A stretch of DNA of 64,000 nucleotides from RGIG3701 sp030530205 (GCA_030530205.1 JAUMVK010000005.1:1-64000); one strand, 5' to 3'; positions 8,537-17,820 are shown, counted from the first letter of the stretch. The notes: a model not told the origin generated them from the letters alone. A program made the numbers and translations.

Positions 8537-9520
8537 ATGCAAATCGGTGTTTTGTGCAGCGGCGGCGACTCGCCCGGAATGAACGCGTGTATGCGCTCGA
8601 TCGTCAGAACGGCCATCCTGGAAGGCCATGAAATCGTTGGTTTTATGGACGGCTACCAGGGAATCCTTAACCGTGATTTTTTCGTTGGAAGCGCTGGCGC
8701 GAGACGTTTCGTTATGAATTCGGTTTCCGGCCTGGTAAAAAGAGGCGGCACGCTTCTGAACAGCAGTCGGTGCCCGGAATTTGCGACGCCTGAAGGAACG
8801 CAAAAAGCCGCGGCGATCCTCGATGAACTGGGCGTGGACGCACTGATCCCGATCGGAGGGAACGGGACGCTCACCGGCGCTCACGAACTGGGAAAATACT
8901 GGAAAGGCCCGATTATTGGTTGCCCTGGAACCATCGATAATGATTTGAACGGAACGGATTTTACGATCGGTTTCAAGACCGCGGTCCAGACGGCGGTCGA
9001 GGCGATCGACAAACTGCGAGACACGGCCTCGAGCCACCACCGGATGTTTCTCGTGGAGCTGATGGGGCGTCACTGTGGTTATATTACGCTCTTCGCGGCC
9101 ATCGCGGCCGGTTGTGAAGTCGCTTGCATACCGGAAGCACCGCTTGAGATTCCGGCGATCGTGGAGAAACTCAAGCTCCTGAATAATCGAGGGAAACAGT
9201 CCATCATCATGGCGGTCGCGGAAGGCTACCAGGACGGCGTCGTGGCCCTTCAGGAAAAGCTCAAGGACGCTGGCTGCCCGTTCCCGACTCGCGTGGTCGT
9301 TCTGGGGCATTTGCTCCGCGGGGGTGATCCGTGTCCGGACGATCGAATCCTGGCGACCCAGTGCGGCAACCTGGCCGTGAAAGCGATTTTGAGGGGTGAA
9401 ACGGATAAAATGGCCGGCGTGACGAACAATATTCCAACGCTGGTTCCTCTGACCGAGGCGATCGATGGTCACCGTGAAGTTCCACGTGATTTGGTAACGC
9501 TTCTGGAAAGTGTAAGCTGA
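8537..9520 (+). CDS. pfkA: 6-phosphofructokinase
   Basis: Phosphorylates fructose 6-phosphate to fructose 1,6-bisphosphate, the committed step of glycolysis. The 327-residue protein has the family order: GVLCSGGDSPGMN (phosphate donor site), GGNGT (residues 107-111), PGTIDND with catalytic Asp134, and MGRHCGYITL. The short length and PGTIDND (not PKTIDND) point to the ATP-type group. The donor motif is unusual: ATP enzymes have GGDGS and PPi enzymes GGDD, but here the Asp is Asn109, so donor preference is uncertain. It follows topA by 58 bases on the same strand, and may be cotranscribed with it. Confidence 0.92.
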   Translation: MQIGVLCSGGDSPGMNACMRSIVRTAILEGHEIVGFMDGYQGILNRDFFVGSAGARRFVMNSVSGLVKRGGTLLNSSRCPEFATPEGTQKAAAILDELGVDALIPIGGNGTLTGAHELGKYWKGPIIGCPGTIDNDLNGTDFTIGFKTAVQTAVEAIDKLRDTASSHHRMFLVELMGRHCGYITLFAAIAAGCEVACIPEAPLEIPAIVEKLKLLNNRGKQSIIMAVAEGYQDGVVALQEKLKDAGCPFPTRVVVLGHLLRGGDPCPDDRILATQCGNLAVKAILRGETDKMAGVTNNIPTLVPLTEAIDGHREVPRDLVTLLESVS

Positions 9521-9622
9521 AAATTTGATATAAGAAAGTTTTTGAACGAGGGGGCTGGGAGACAGCGTGACATTCCGCGCTGCGTTCTTCTTTCGCCCCT
9601 TTCCTTTATTCAGGGTTGATTC

Positions 9623-10393
9623 ATGAAAAAATTTTTTCTTTCCACCCTTTGCGTCCTCTCGTTGGTATTCGGATGTACGAAATCAGAACCACCGGTTCAG
9701 CCGCCCGTCGAAAATCAGGTTACGCAGGAAAACGCTTCCGTCCCCGCGGAGCCTCCGTCTGTTTCGAATTCGGAAGATTCGTTTCAGAAATTGATCGAAA
9801 AGGATTTTTCGGAAGCGATGGCGAAAGCCAAGGCGCTTGAGGCGACGAACCCGGAAGAAGCCAGCCGCGCATACCAGGTTCTGACCGAGGACTACCCGAA
9901 CCGGTTCGAGCCATACCATCGGCTGGCGCTCCTTTTCGAGAATGAGGGCGATGATGAGGCGGCGATCGCTCTTTATGAAGAAGCGATGCGCAAAAACCCG
10001 ACGGATGCGGCGTTTTTCAATGATTTTGGCTGGTACTCGTACACTCAAAACGAGTTAGTTAACGCGGAAGTTCTTCTCAGAAAAGCAAATCTTCTCGCGC
10101 CCAACACGCCGAAATATATGGTGAATCTGGCGGTCGTGGTGGCGGAACTGGGCCGTTGGGACGACGCGTTCGCGCTTTTTATGAAGGTCCCGGATTACAA
10201 CGCGGCAAAAGCGTATCTTTCGATTGCCGGGATCCAGTTTAATCAGGCCGCCACAGCGAAAACCTCCGAAGAAGCGAAAAAGAAATTCCAGCTTGCGGAA
10301 GAATCCCTGAAGAAAAGCCTCGCCCTGGCCCCGGAAAATCCTGACGCTCTCGCGCTCCAGAAACTGCTGGAAGAGCATAATGGTGAACATTAA
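9623..10393 (+). CDS. TPR-repeat lipoprotein
   Basis: An exported lipoprotein of unknown partner. It begins with a lipoprotein signal peptide (MKKFFLSTLCVLSLVFGC, lipobox VFGC at residues 15-18), followed by a Pro/Glu-rich linker (~19-60) and at least three TPR-like helical repeats (ANPEEASRAYQVLTEDYPN, DDEAAIALYEEAMRKNPTD, LVNAEVLLRKANLLAPN). TPR units scaffold protein assemblies, so it probably acts in an envelope complex. No enzymatic motif is seen. It is followed by a repeat cluster. Confidence 0.75.
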   Translation: MKKFFLSTLCVLSLVFGCTKSEPPVQPPVENQVTQENASVPAEPPSVSNSEDSFQKLIEKDFSEAMAKAKALEATNPEEASRAYQVLTEDYPNRFEPYHRLALLFENEGDDEAAIALYEEAMRKNPTDAAFFNDFGWYSYTQNELVNAEVLLRKANLLAPNTPKYMVNLAVVVAELGRWDDAFALFMKVPDYNAAKAYLSIAGIQFNQAATAKTSEEAKKKFQLAEESLKKSLALAPENPDALALQKLLEEHNGEH

Positions 10394-10472
10394 AATTGCC
10401 GGCTCCCAAAAGTTAATTCCTGGTACATTCTCATCAGCTCGGCGACGATTTCCGCCTCGGTGATGTGTTTAC

Positions 10473-10586
10473 GGGGACGACGCTTCCAGCGTCGTCAGAA
10501 GTGCGACGGGCCGCTGCGGGGACGACGCTTCCAGCGTCGTCAAAATTAATGGTATTTTTCCGAACGACGCTGGAAGCATCGTCCCC
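10473..10586. repeat. Hairpin repeat cluster (family R1), three copies
   Basis: Three copies of a 24-base unit: GGGG followed by a hairpin with 9-base arms GACGACGCT and AGCGTCGTC around TCC. Copies lie at 10473-10496 and 10518-10541 (same orientation) and 10563-10586 (inverted, with one arm mismatch). Further copies lie at 23785-23807, 23929-23952, 56639-56662, 56681-56704 and 56742-56765. The arrangement, GGGG ends facing outwards, is the same in the 10.5 kb and 56.7 kb clusters. Confidence 0.9.
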
Positions 10587-10591
10587 GTAAC

Positions 10592-11572
10592 TCACCCGGC
10601 GGGGTAGGAACCCAGAACCACGACGCGGGCATTTTTCTTTTCCAGAGCGGCGAGCGCACGGCGGATCTTCATCTGCGTGCGGTGCCCCTCAAGGTCCACG
10701 AAGAATAAATATTTCCCCGGCTCGTTCGGCATGGGGAACGATTCGATCCACGTCAGATTGATCCGGTTCCGCTTGAAAATCGCCATCGCATCGGCCAACG
10801 CCCCGGCCTCGTGCGGCAGCTCGAACATCAGCGTGGTCTTGGATTTTGCGGTCTTCGGAGCGTCCTGCTGGCTCAGCACCACGAAGCGCGTCACGTTGAA
10901 TCGGGAGTCCTCGATTTCCGGCACGAGAATTTCCAGCCCGTTCGCCTTGGCCGCCAGGGAACTCGCGACCGCCGCCGCGTTTGGAGTCGTTCGGGCGAGC
11001 TGCGCCGCCGCGGCCGTGCTGGTCGTTTCTTCGAGAGTCGCGTCGGGAAGGTGCTTCGCGAGCCAGTGCCGGCACTGGGAAAGCGCCTGCGGCTTGCTGA
11101 AAACCTTGCGGATCTCGGAACGTTTGCAGGCCGCCATCAGCGCGTGATGGATGGGGAGCGCGACCTCGCCGCAGATCTGCACTTTTGTGTGCGTAAACGT
11201 TTCCAGAGCGTCCACGACCCGGCCGTCGGTGGAGTTTTCGACCGGCACGACGCCGAAATCGCATTGATTTCGCTCGACTTCCTCAAAAATCCCGGAAATC
11301 GACGAAACGGGTGCGAAATCCGCGCCGATGCCGAAGAATTTGAGCGCCGCCTGATGCGAGAAACTGAAAAAGGGACCGAGAAACGCGACCTTTTTCGGTT
11401 TGACGAGTGCGTCGCACAGTGAACGGACGTCCCGCAGAACGTCCTCCTTTTTATCCGGGTCGAGCAGCACCGCCGGTCTCTTTTTTCCGTCCGTTTTCAT
11501 GCCGGTCACCAGAGCCGCGCGGAGTTCCATCAGACGGAGGATTTCCTGATCGATTTCCTGAAGATTCATCAT
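10592..11572 (-). CDS. pheA: Prephenate dehydratase with short chorismate-mutase-like N-terminus
   Basis: Makes phenylpyruvate from prephenate in phenylalanine synthesis. Residues ~5-55 resemble an AroQ chorismate mutase (IDQEILRLMELRAALV, DPDKKEDVLRDV) but the domain is short and probably lacks part of the third helix. The dehydratase domain (KVAFLGPFFSFSHQAAL, PVENSTDGRV, active-site NVTRFVVL) is followed by an ACT regulatory domain (LMFELPHEAGALADAM, ESFPM) that should bind phenylalanine. I place the start at the ATG whose ATGA overlaps the kdsB stop; an in-frame ATG at 11584 is possible. It is the last gene of the operon M20 peptidase-kdsB-pheA. Confidence 0.9.
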   Translation of the reverse strand: MMNLQEIDQEILRLMELRAALVTGMKTDGKKRPAVLLDPDKKEDVLRDVRSLCDALVKPKKVAFLGPFFSFSHQAALKFFGIGADFAPVSSISGIFEEVERNQCDFGVVPVENSTDGRVVDALETFTHTKVQICGEVALPIHHALMAACKRSEIRKVFSKPQALSQCRHWLAKHLPDATLEETTSTAAAAQLARTTPNAAAVASSLAAKANGLEILVPEIEDSRFNVTRFVVLSQQDAPKTAKSKTTLMFELPHEAGALADAMAIFKRNRINLTWIESFPMPNEPGKYLFFVDLEGHRTQMKIRRALAALEKKNARVVVLGSYPAG

Positions 11573-12321
11573 TTCCCGAGCCATTTCTTCACAAATTCCG
11601 CGTAATCCGCCGGCGTGTCGATCCCGATGCTGGCGCGTGGTACGACGCCGACCATGATCTCGTACCCGTTTTCCAGCACGCGCAGCTGCTCGAGCGATTC
11701 GAGTTTTTCCAGCTTCGTACGGGGGAGCGAGCTGATTTTCAGGAGGAAGTCGCGCCGGTAGGCGTAGATCCCCAAGTGCTGGAAGAAAACCGGCGGGTCA
11801 TTCTGCAGATCGGCCTCCGTTACGCCATCCCTCGGGAACGGGATCAGGCTGCGGCTGAAGTAGAGCGCGCGGCCCAATTCGTCGAAAACCACCTTGACGC
11901 ACGACGGATCGTGGGCTTTTTCCAGCGTCCGGATCGGCGTACAAAGCGTCGCCATGACCGCCTCCGGGTGATCTCGCAGCAAAGCCGCCACCGTATCGAC
12001 CGAATCGCCCAGAATTTCCGGCTCGTCCCCCTGAACGTTCACGAAGACGTCCACGTCGGGCATTTCCCGGGCCACGACGGCGATCCGGTCGGTGCCGCAC
12101 GCAATATTTTTGCTCGTCAGAACACAGTCTCCGCCAAACGCGCGGACCGCCTGAACGATCTCCTCATCGTCCGCGGCAATCGTCACGCCCGAGGCGAGTT
12201 TCGACTGGGACGCGCCTTCCCAGACGTGCTGGATGAGGGGTTTGCCCGTTTCGTTGAGCAAAACCTTGCGTGGAAGGCGTGTAGAGGCAAGACGCGCTGG
12301 AATTACAATCTGACATTTCAT
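11569..12321 (-). CDS. kdsB: 3-deoxy-manno-octulosonate cytidylyltransferase
   Basis: Activates Kdo as CMP-Kdo for lipopolysaccharide core assembly, in the cytoplasm. Motifs: IVIPARLASTRLPRKVL at the N-terminus, ACGTDRIA, the metal-binding VNVQGDEPEI, and HLGIYAYRRDFL near the C-terminus. Length (250 residues) is standard. The start is set at MKCQIVIPAR; a longer frame to 12360 would overlap the upstream gene. It sits 5 bases after the M20 peptidase and overlaps pheA by ATGA, so the three genes are likely one transcript. Its presence indicates a Kdo-containing outer membrane. Confidence 0.95.
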   Translation of the reverse strand: MKCQIVIPARLASTRLPRKVLLNETGKPLIQHVWEGASQSKLASGVTIAADDEEIVQAVRAFGGDCVLTSKNIACGTDRIAVVAREMPDVDVFVNVQGDEPEILGDSVDTVAALLRDHPEAVMATLCTPIRTLEKAHDPSCVKVVFDELGRALYFSRSLIPFPRDGVTEADLQNDPPVFFQHLGIYAYRRDFLLKISSLPRTKLEKLESLEQLRVLENGYEIMVGVVPRASIGIDTPADYAEFVKKWLGK

Positions 12322-12326
12322 TGAAT

Positions 12327-13712
12327 TTATTCCCTTGGCAAAGAGGCGAGTTCTTCCCACAGTTTGACGTTTGTTTTTATTCCGCGCTCAAAATCGACCA
12401 GACTGAAATGTTCGTTTGGACCGTGGGCGTTATCGTCTTTCTGGGAGTAACCAAGCATCATGATATTCTGGGTGAGGACGGAGTTGAACGTACCAACAAT
12501 CGGGATAGAGCCGCCTTCCCGAATGAAAACCGGGGCGTGACCGAAGCCAAACTCAACGGCGCGTGATGCGGCTTTCAGGCACGGGCGTTTCAAATCGACC
12601 ATCATTCCCGGCGCACCGCCGCCAACGGTGAGCTCCATGCGGATGCCGGGCGGAATCTTTTCTTCTATCCAGTGTTTCAGAGCGTTGGTGATTTCATCTT
12701 CGTCCTGGTCAGGCACGACCCGGAAGGTAAATTTGGCGGACGCTTCAGACGGAATGATCGTTTTCCCGCCCTCGCCCTGGTAACCGCCTTTGATTCCATT
12801 GATGTCAAATGTTGGGCGTGTCGTAAGTCGTTCCAGTGGGATACGGTCTTTTTCGCCGATCCCACCATTGACGCCGAGTGACGCATACACGGTCTTTTCG
12901 TCGAAAGGGAGACTGTGGATCTGAAGCTCTTCTTCCGGGGAAAGTCTGCGTACGGCATCGTAGAAACCGGGGATCTGGATCCTGCGGTTTTCATCTACCA
13001 TTTGCCCCAGGATCTCCATCAGGATGTTGCACGGATTGGCCAGGATGCCGCCATAAATTCCGGAGTGAACATCCTGCCGGGGACCGTACAGGGTCAGCTC
13101 ATACGACAAAACTCCGCGAAGACCGCACGTAATGGACGGGAAACCTGCCGCGAACTGAACCGTGTCACTCAAAGCCAGGTAATCACAGGCCAAAAAAGCG
13201 GAATTGTCCCGCACGAAGATCTCCGTCGCGGAATTCCCGCATTCCTCGTCTCCTTCGAGGATGAATTTTACATTCAGTTCAGGCCGTTCGGGTTGCTTCA
13301 TCCAGAACTCCGCGGCCGCGATATGTGTGTAAAGAGGGCCTTTATCATCGGAAGTTCCACGTCCGTAAAGGATTTCTTCCTTTTCGACCGGCTCGAACGG
13401 TTTTTCGTCGGTTTCCGTCCAGAGATCCAGCGGGTCCACCGGCTGAACGTCGTAATGGCCATAAATCAGGAGCGTTGGTGCGTCAGGGATTTTGGGTGAT
13501 TCAGCATACACAAGGGAATGACCGGTTGATAGCGGAAAAAGTTTTGGCGTGAAACCAATCTCGAGAAAACGTTTTTCAAGCCATTTGGCGGCACGAAGGC
13601 AGTCTTCTTTATGCCCGGTTTGAGCGCTGATGCTCGGAATACGCAGAAACTCTTTCAGTTCATCTTTGATCCTGGCGCGATTTTCGGTAAGGTACTCGAC
13701 GATAGTGGTCAT
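12327..13712 (-). CDS. M20 family dipeptidase
   Basis: Zinc metallopeptidase of the M20 family (PepV/CNDP-like dipeptidases), cytoplasmic, releasing amino acids from short peptides. Metal and catalytic motifs are present: GHYDVQPVD (metal ligand and catalytic Asp), GTSDDKGP, EGDEECGN (catalytic Glu pair) and a late His near NAHGPNEHF. The 461-residue length with an inserted lid domain fits the family. ATG at 13712 (MTTIVEYL) is preferred over an in-frame TTG 12 bases up. It heads the operon with kdsB and pheA; the link between a dipeptidase and Kdo activation is probably only operon convenience. Confidence 0.9.
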   Translation of the reverse strand: MTTIVEYLTENRARIKDELKEFLRIPSISAQTGHKEDCLRAAKWLEKRFLEIGFTPKLFPLSTGHSLVYAESPKIPDAPTLLIYGHYDVQPVDPLDLWTETDEKPFEPVEKEEILYGRGTSDDKGPLYTHIAAAEFWMKQPERPELNVKFILEGDEECGNSATEIFVRDNSAFLACDYLALSDTVQFAAGFPSITCGLRGVLSYELTLYGPRQDVHSGIYGGILANPCNILMEILGQMVDENRRIQIPGFYDAVRRLSPEEELQIHSLPFDEKTVYASLGVNGGIGEKDRIPLERLTTRPTFDINGIKGGYQGEGGKTIIPSEASAKFTFRVVPDQDEDEITNALKHWIEEKIPPGIRMELTVGGGAPGMMVDLKRPCLKAASRAVEFGFGHAPVFIREGGSIPIVGTFNSVLTQNIMMLGYSQKDDNAHGPNEHFSLVDFERGIKTNVKLWEELASLPRE

Positions 13713-13753
13713 CTTGGGCCTCAAAAATTTTTCTCAAAAAAGGATGCCCCCGG

Positions 13754-13781
13754 TAGATATTTTGGATAAATCGGGTATAAT
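13754..13781 (+). promoter_or_regulatory. Candidate promoter of clpS
   Basis: TAGATA (13754-13759), a 16-base spacer and TATAAT (13776-13781) lie about 80 bases before the clpS ATG and are divergent from the M20 peptidase operon. Confidence 0.5.
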
Positions 13782-13861
13782 CAAAATAAAAACGATATTT
13801 CCTTTAAAATATACACCAAATAGTAAAAAATACTATGGGGGGTGACGAAAAGGAGGTTAAA

Positions 13862-14233
13862 ATGGAAGAAAACGAAACGATTACTGTTACGAAGGCAAAA
13901 CCCCAAAAAGAATCCAAAGAAAAAAACAGCGAAAAATCCAGCGAGAAACCGAGATATGTACCCCAGTATCGTGTAATTCTCTGGAACGATGATGATCATT
14001 CGTTTGAATATGTGATCAATATGATGAGCAAAATTTTTCATTACGACAAGACCCGCGGAATGATCATCGCCGCCGGTGTACACGCATGCGGGAAAATTCC
14101 TGTCGCAACGCTTCCGCTCGAGGTGGCAGAACTGCGTCGGGACCAGATTCGCTCCTTTGGACCAGATCCGCTCGTTGAAGATTCGATCTCTTCGATGTAC
14201 GCCACTCTGGAACCCGTAGAAAAGGAGGATTAA
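13862..14233 (+). CDS. clpS: ClpS, N-end rule adaptor of ClpAP/ClpCP
   Basis: Adaptor that recognises bulky N-terminal residues and hands substrates to a Clp AAA+ protease. After a ~35-residue charged extension (Lys/Glu/Ser-rich) the ClpS core has YRVILWNDDDHSFEYVINMM, the substrate-pocket region, and the late helix with EVAELRRDQIRSFG. AAGGAGG at 13849-13855, six bases before ATG 13862, decides the start over ATG 13835. It is a single-gene unit. The Leu/Phe-transferase gene aat at 52771 would supply its substrates. Confidence 0.92.
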   Translation: MEENETITVTKAKPQKESKEKNSEKSSEKPRYVPQYRVILWNDDDHSFEYVINMMSKIFHYDKTRGMIIAAGVHACGKIPVATLPLEVAELRRDQIRSFGPDPLVEDSISSMYATLEPVEKED

Positions 14234-14341
14234 TAAATCATTCCATTTATGTCTTTTTCATGGTGGAAGGCTGCGGATGGTCGTGGCCTTTCACCTTGAT
14301 TGAATCTTTATCTCCATATTTCATTTTCAGGAGTTTGTTCC

Positions 14342-15580
14342 ATGCTTAAAAAATTCACCCTCACCCTTTCCTTCCTTTTGGTGCTGACGCTGGGCGTGAT
14401 GGCCGGCGAGTACACGTTCTACGCCGAGACCGACAAAGACCCGATCACGTACGCGCCGGGCGAAGAAATGACCTTCACCGTGACGCTGCTCGAGGACGGC
14501 AAAGCGATTTCCGGCCCGACGCTCAAATGGACCCGCCGCGGCGATGACGGCCTGACCGAAAATGGCGAAGCGGTCGCCGACGCGGAAAACCCGCTCGTCA
14601 TCAAAACGAAAATCACTGAGCCGGGCTTCGTGCACATCAACGTCCGGGCCTTTGACGCCGACGGGAAACCCCTCCAGATGGCCCCGTTTGACGGCGGCGC
14701 GGGCGTGCGTCTCGACGAGATCAAGGGCTGCGACGAACCCGCCGACTTTGACGCATTTTGGGCAAAGCAGAAGGCCCGCCTGGCTGAAGTCCCGCTCCAC
14801 GCTGAGATGGTGGAAGTCGATTCCGGAAATCCGGAAGTCCTCTGCTACGACGTGAAGATCGACTGCATCGGAAAGCCCGTCTCCGGGTACTTCTGCAAGC
14901 CGAAAAACGCGAAGGAGAAATCGCTGCCGGCCTACGTTTCTTTCCACGGCTATGGTGTCGGCTCCGCGAATAAAGCCCCGTGGGCCAAGGACCGGCTCCA
15001 CCTCGATATCAATGCGCACGGGATCATAAACGGCCAGCCGAAGGAATTTTACGACGAGCTGCGCAACACGACGCTCAAGGGCTACGCCTTCAGCACCGAG
15101 GAAAACGCCAAGCCGGAGACGAGCTACTTCCTCGGCATGATGCTCCGCCTGATCCGCGCTCTGGAGTGGATCAAGAGCCAGCCGGAATGGAACGGTGAGG
15201 TTCTGGTCGTTAGCGGCGGGAGTCAGGGCGGTTTCCAGTGCCTGAGCGCCGCGGGCCTCGACCCGGACGTGACCGAGTGCAACGCGAGCATTCCGTGGTG
15301 TCTGGACCTCCAGAGCCATTCGGCGAAAAACCGTCTGAACGGCTGGCGCCCGGAATGGGCTGAGGGCCTGGGCTACTTTGACCCGACGTTCCACGCGAAG
15401 CGGATCAAGTGCAAAGTGACCATTTTCGCGGGTCTGGGCGATTATGTCTGCCCGCCGTCGGGGCAGATGGTCCTTTACAATAATTTGAACTGCCCGAAGA
15501 AACTGACGTTCAGCCAGGGCCGCACGCACGGCTACCAGATGCCGAACGGCAGCCAGAGCGTGTTGACGAACATGGAATAA
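14342..15580 (+). CDS. Secreted CE7-like acetyl xylan esterase
   Basis: A secreted alpha/beta-hydrolase of the acetyl xylan esterase (AXE1, CE7) family that removes acetyl groups from plant polysaccharides or oligosaccharides. It starts with a signal peptide (MLKKFTLTLSFLLVLTLGVMAG). Residues ~20-110 form an extra beta-sandwich-like domain common in planctomycete secreted esterases, then the catalytic domain follows with YVSFHGYG, nucleophile Ser in SGGSQGGF, the late acid region FAGLGDYVCPP and catalytic His in GRTHGYQ. ATG 14342 is chosen because it begins the signal peptide. It forms a small carbohydrate-active pair with the beta-helix gene at 15790. Confidence 0.86.
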   Translation: MLKKFTLTLSFLLVLTLGVMAGEYTFYAETDKDPITYAPGEEMTFTVTLLEDGKAISGPTLKWTRRGDDGLTENGEAVADAENPLVIKTKITEPGFVHINVRAFDADGKPLQMAPFDGGAGVRLDEIKGCDEPADFDAFWAKQKARLAEVPLHAEMVEVDSGNPEVLCYDVKIDCIGKPVSGYFCKPKNAKEKSLPAYVSFHGYGVGSANKAPWAKDRLHLDINAHGIINGQPKEFYDELRNTTLKGYAFSTEENAKPETSYFLGMMLRLIRALEWIKSQPEWNGEVLVVSGGSQGGFQCLSAAGLDPDVTECNASIPWCLDLQSHSAKNRLNGWRPEWAEGLGYFDPTFHAKRIKCKVTIFAGLGDYVCPPSGQMVLYNNLNCPKKLTFSQGRTHGYQMPNGSQSVLTNME

Positions 15581-15638
15581 AGACTCGGAGGGCCGGCGTC
15601 CTCGCCGGTCATAGCCGCGTTAGCGGTTAAATGTCAAT

Positions 15639-15703
15639 AGCCGTGGGTGAAACCCACGGAATCCCGGAAGCGGCGTCCGCCCCCGTGGGTTTCACCCACG
15701 GCT
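15639..15703. repeat. Palindromic repeat pair (family R3)
   Basis: AGCCGTGGGTGAAACCCACG (15639-15658) and its inverted counterpart ending ACCCACGGCT (15683-15703). Each unit is itself a palindrome with CCGTGGGT and ACCCACGG arms, and the two copies face each other, so the 3' region of the esterase transcript can form two stable hairpins. I see no gene in 15581-15789. Confidence 0.85.
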
Positions 15704-15789
15704 AATAACATTCAACTCCTACGGGGTTGCGACGACACAAGATGCGCAGTCCCCACAGCAATTTGTTTTTATTCACAAGGACTTGAATC

Positions 15790-17787
15790 ATGCAAAAATC
15801 CTTCCTTTCCTTCCTTTTTCTTTTAGTATTTTCCGCGGTCTCGCTCGCGCAGTGGGCGAAGCCGGAGCTCGTTCAGGAAGTTCTGGACGGGAAACGGTCT
15901 GAGGCGCTCGCCTCGTGGTGGGGCTTTGATGCCGAGGATTCCACGCAGTTTCTGCAGGCCGCGATCGATTCCGGCGCGCGGAAACTCATCATCGACCGTC
16001 AGGCGTCCGACTGGATCACGCTTCCGCTGAAGGCCGCCAGCAATCAGGAGATCGTGCTTCAGGACGGTGTAGTCCTGCAGGCGAAAAAAGGCGCGTACCT
16101 GGGCACGAGCGACGCGCTTTTGTCGCTGCGCCAGTGCGAGAACGTCGTGATCCGCGGCGAAAAACCGGGCGCGAAGGCCTTCTTCCGCATGAATAAGGCG
16201 GACTACCAGAAACCGCCGTACAAACCGGCCGAGTGGCGCCATGGGCTTTCGATCCTCAGCTCGAGCAACGTGCTGGTTGAGGACCTCACCATCGAATTCA
16301 CCGGCGGTGACGGCATTTACCTCGGCGTTTGCAAAGCGGGAGTCACGTGCAGCGACATCACGATCCGCCGCGTCCTGTGTTACGAAAACCACCGCCAGGG
16401 GATCAGCGTCATCACGGCGCGGAACCTCCTGATTGAAGACACGATCATGCGCGATACGAACGGGACCGCTCCGCAGGCCGGGATCGACTTCGAGCCGAAC
16501 CGCGAAAATGAGGAACTGACGAACTGCGTCATGCGCCGCTGCGTCTGCGAAGGGAACGCCGGCGACGGGTTCGAATTCTACCTGCCGAACCTGACGTCGA
16601 AGTCTGGCACGCTCGGCATCACGCTCGAAGATTGCGTCTCGCGGAACAATAAACGCTCGGGCCTCAACTGGATCCTGACCCGCACGCGCCCGACACACGA
16701 CGCGGACCCGATTCCCGGGACGTTCGTCGTGAAAAATTTCGTCACGGAAAATGAAGGCGGCTGCGGCATTTCCCTCCACAACAATCCGATCAACTCGGTG
16801 AAAGTCACGTTTGAAAACGTGAAAGTCGTCAACCCGGCCAATACCCCGGTGCGGCTCGTCAGCTCGTCGGACCAGCCGGGTCCGTTCGGCGACGTGACGT
16901 TCAAAAACGTGGAGGTCCAGGACGACAATCCCCCGGCGGATGACCCGAACCGGGAGTTCTTCAAGTTCTCGGACGGCTCGTCGGACGCCTGGGGAATTGA
17001 AAGCGTGAGCGGCGAGCTCGTCTGCAAGCGCGGCGGGAAAACCGAGACGCTCGTGATCGACGAGGCGTGGCTTCAGGCCAATTACCCGGTGAAAAACTCG
17101 CATCACCTGCCGATGGTGAGATTCGAGGCGAAGGATCTGGCTGCGACCACGGCGGCCGAGCCGGGGAAATTCAACCCGATGCGGGTGCGTGGCTTTGCGC
17201 GGTACTTCTTCGACGTGAAGGCGGGCCAGCCGTTCGAGTTCTCGCTCAGATTCGTTCAGGTTGGGCGGAATACACACGATCCGATCGATCTGAATCTGGT
17301 CGGGCCGGATGGGAAGCGGGTCAAGCTGGAGAAACTGCCGATCAACGAGACGCGCCGGTACGTCGTTCCTGACCCGAAAGACGGCGTTTATACGCTGGAA
17401 TGCGGGCCGAATTCGCACTCGTTCGTGCTGACCGAGCCGACGGTTCCGGTCGCGCTTGATGTTTCCCGGGTGAATTTCATCTCGGCGGCGGGAAAGGTTT
17501 ATTTCCGCGTGCCGGAAGGAACGAAGGATTTCGGAGTTTGTGTCATGGCGGAAGGCGCGGAGAAGGTGAACGCGGCCGTTTACGCGCCGAACGGTGAAAA
17601 GCGCTGGGAGATGAAGGATATCGATTCGTCGGAATTCTTCTATCCCGACCCGGCCGAAGCGGAAAAGGGCGGCGTCTGGTGCGTGCAATTCATGAAGCCG
17701 GAAAAGGCGTGCTTCGAGGATTTCCACCTGCGGATCCAGAACATTCTGCCGGTCGTGACGTTCCGCGAAGGAGAAAGCTGGAAGTGA
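15790..17787 (+). CDS. Secreted right-handed parallel beta-helix protein
   Basis: A 665-residue exported protein (signal peptide MQKSFLSFLFLLVFSAVSLAQ). Residues ~35-390 form a pectate-lyase-like right-handed beta-helix with repeated short coils (NVVIRGEKPG, SSNVLVEDLTIEFTGGDGIYLG, ITIRRVLCYENHRQGISV, CVMRRCVCEGNAGDGFEF, VKNFVTENEGGCGISLHNN). The remaining C-terminal part looks beta-rich and may be carbohydrate binding. Such proteins in planctomycetes are polysaccharide lyases or glycosidases, but no diagnostic catalytic set is clear. It is downstream of the CE7 esterase on the same strand. Confidence 0.78.
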   Translation: MQKSFLSFLFLLVFSAVSLAQWAKPELVQEVLDGKRSEALASWWGFDAEDSTQFLQAAIDSGARKLIIDRQASDWITLPLKAASNQEIVLQDGVVLQAKKGAYLGTSDALLSLRQCENVVIRGEKPGAKAFFRMNKADYQKPPYKPAEWRHGLSILSSSNVLVEDLTIEFTGGDGIYLGVCKAGVTCSDITIRRVLCYENHRQGISVITARNLLIEDTIMRDTNGTAPQAGIDFEPNRENEELTNCVMRRCVCEGNAGDGFEFYLPNLTSKSGTLGITLEDCVSRNNKRSGLNWILTRTRPTHDADPIPGTFVVKNFVTENEGGCGISLHNNPINSVKVTFENVKVVNPANTPVRLVSSSDQPGPFGDVTFKNVEVQDDNPPADDPNREFFKFSDGSSDAWGIESVSGELVCKRGGKTETLVIDEAWLQANYPVKNSHHLPMVRFEAKDLAATTAAEPGKFNPMRVRGFARYFFDVKAGQPFEFSLRFVQVGRNTHDPIDLNLVGPDGKRVKLEKLPINETRRYVVPDPKDGVYTLECGPNSHSFVLTEPTVPVALDVSRVNFISAAGKVYFRVPEGTKDFGVCVMAEGAEKVNAAVYAPNGEKRWEMKDIDSSEFFYPDPAEAEKGGVWCVQFMKPEKACFEDFHLRIQNILPVVTFREGESWK

Positions 17788-17820
17788 GAAAAAAAGGACG
17801 GCGCGAATGCGTCGTCCTTT

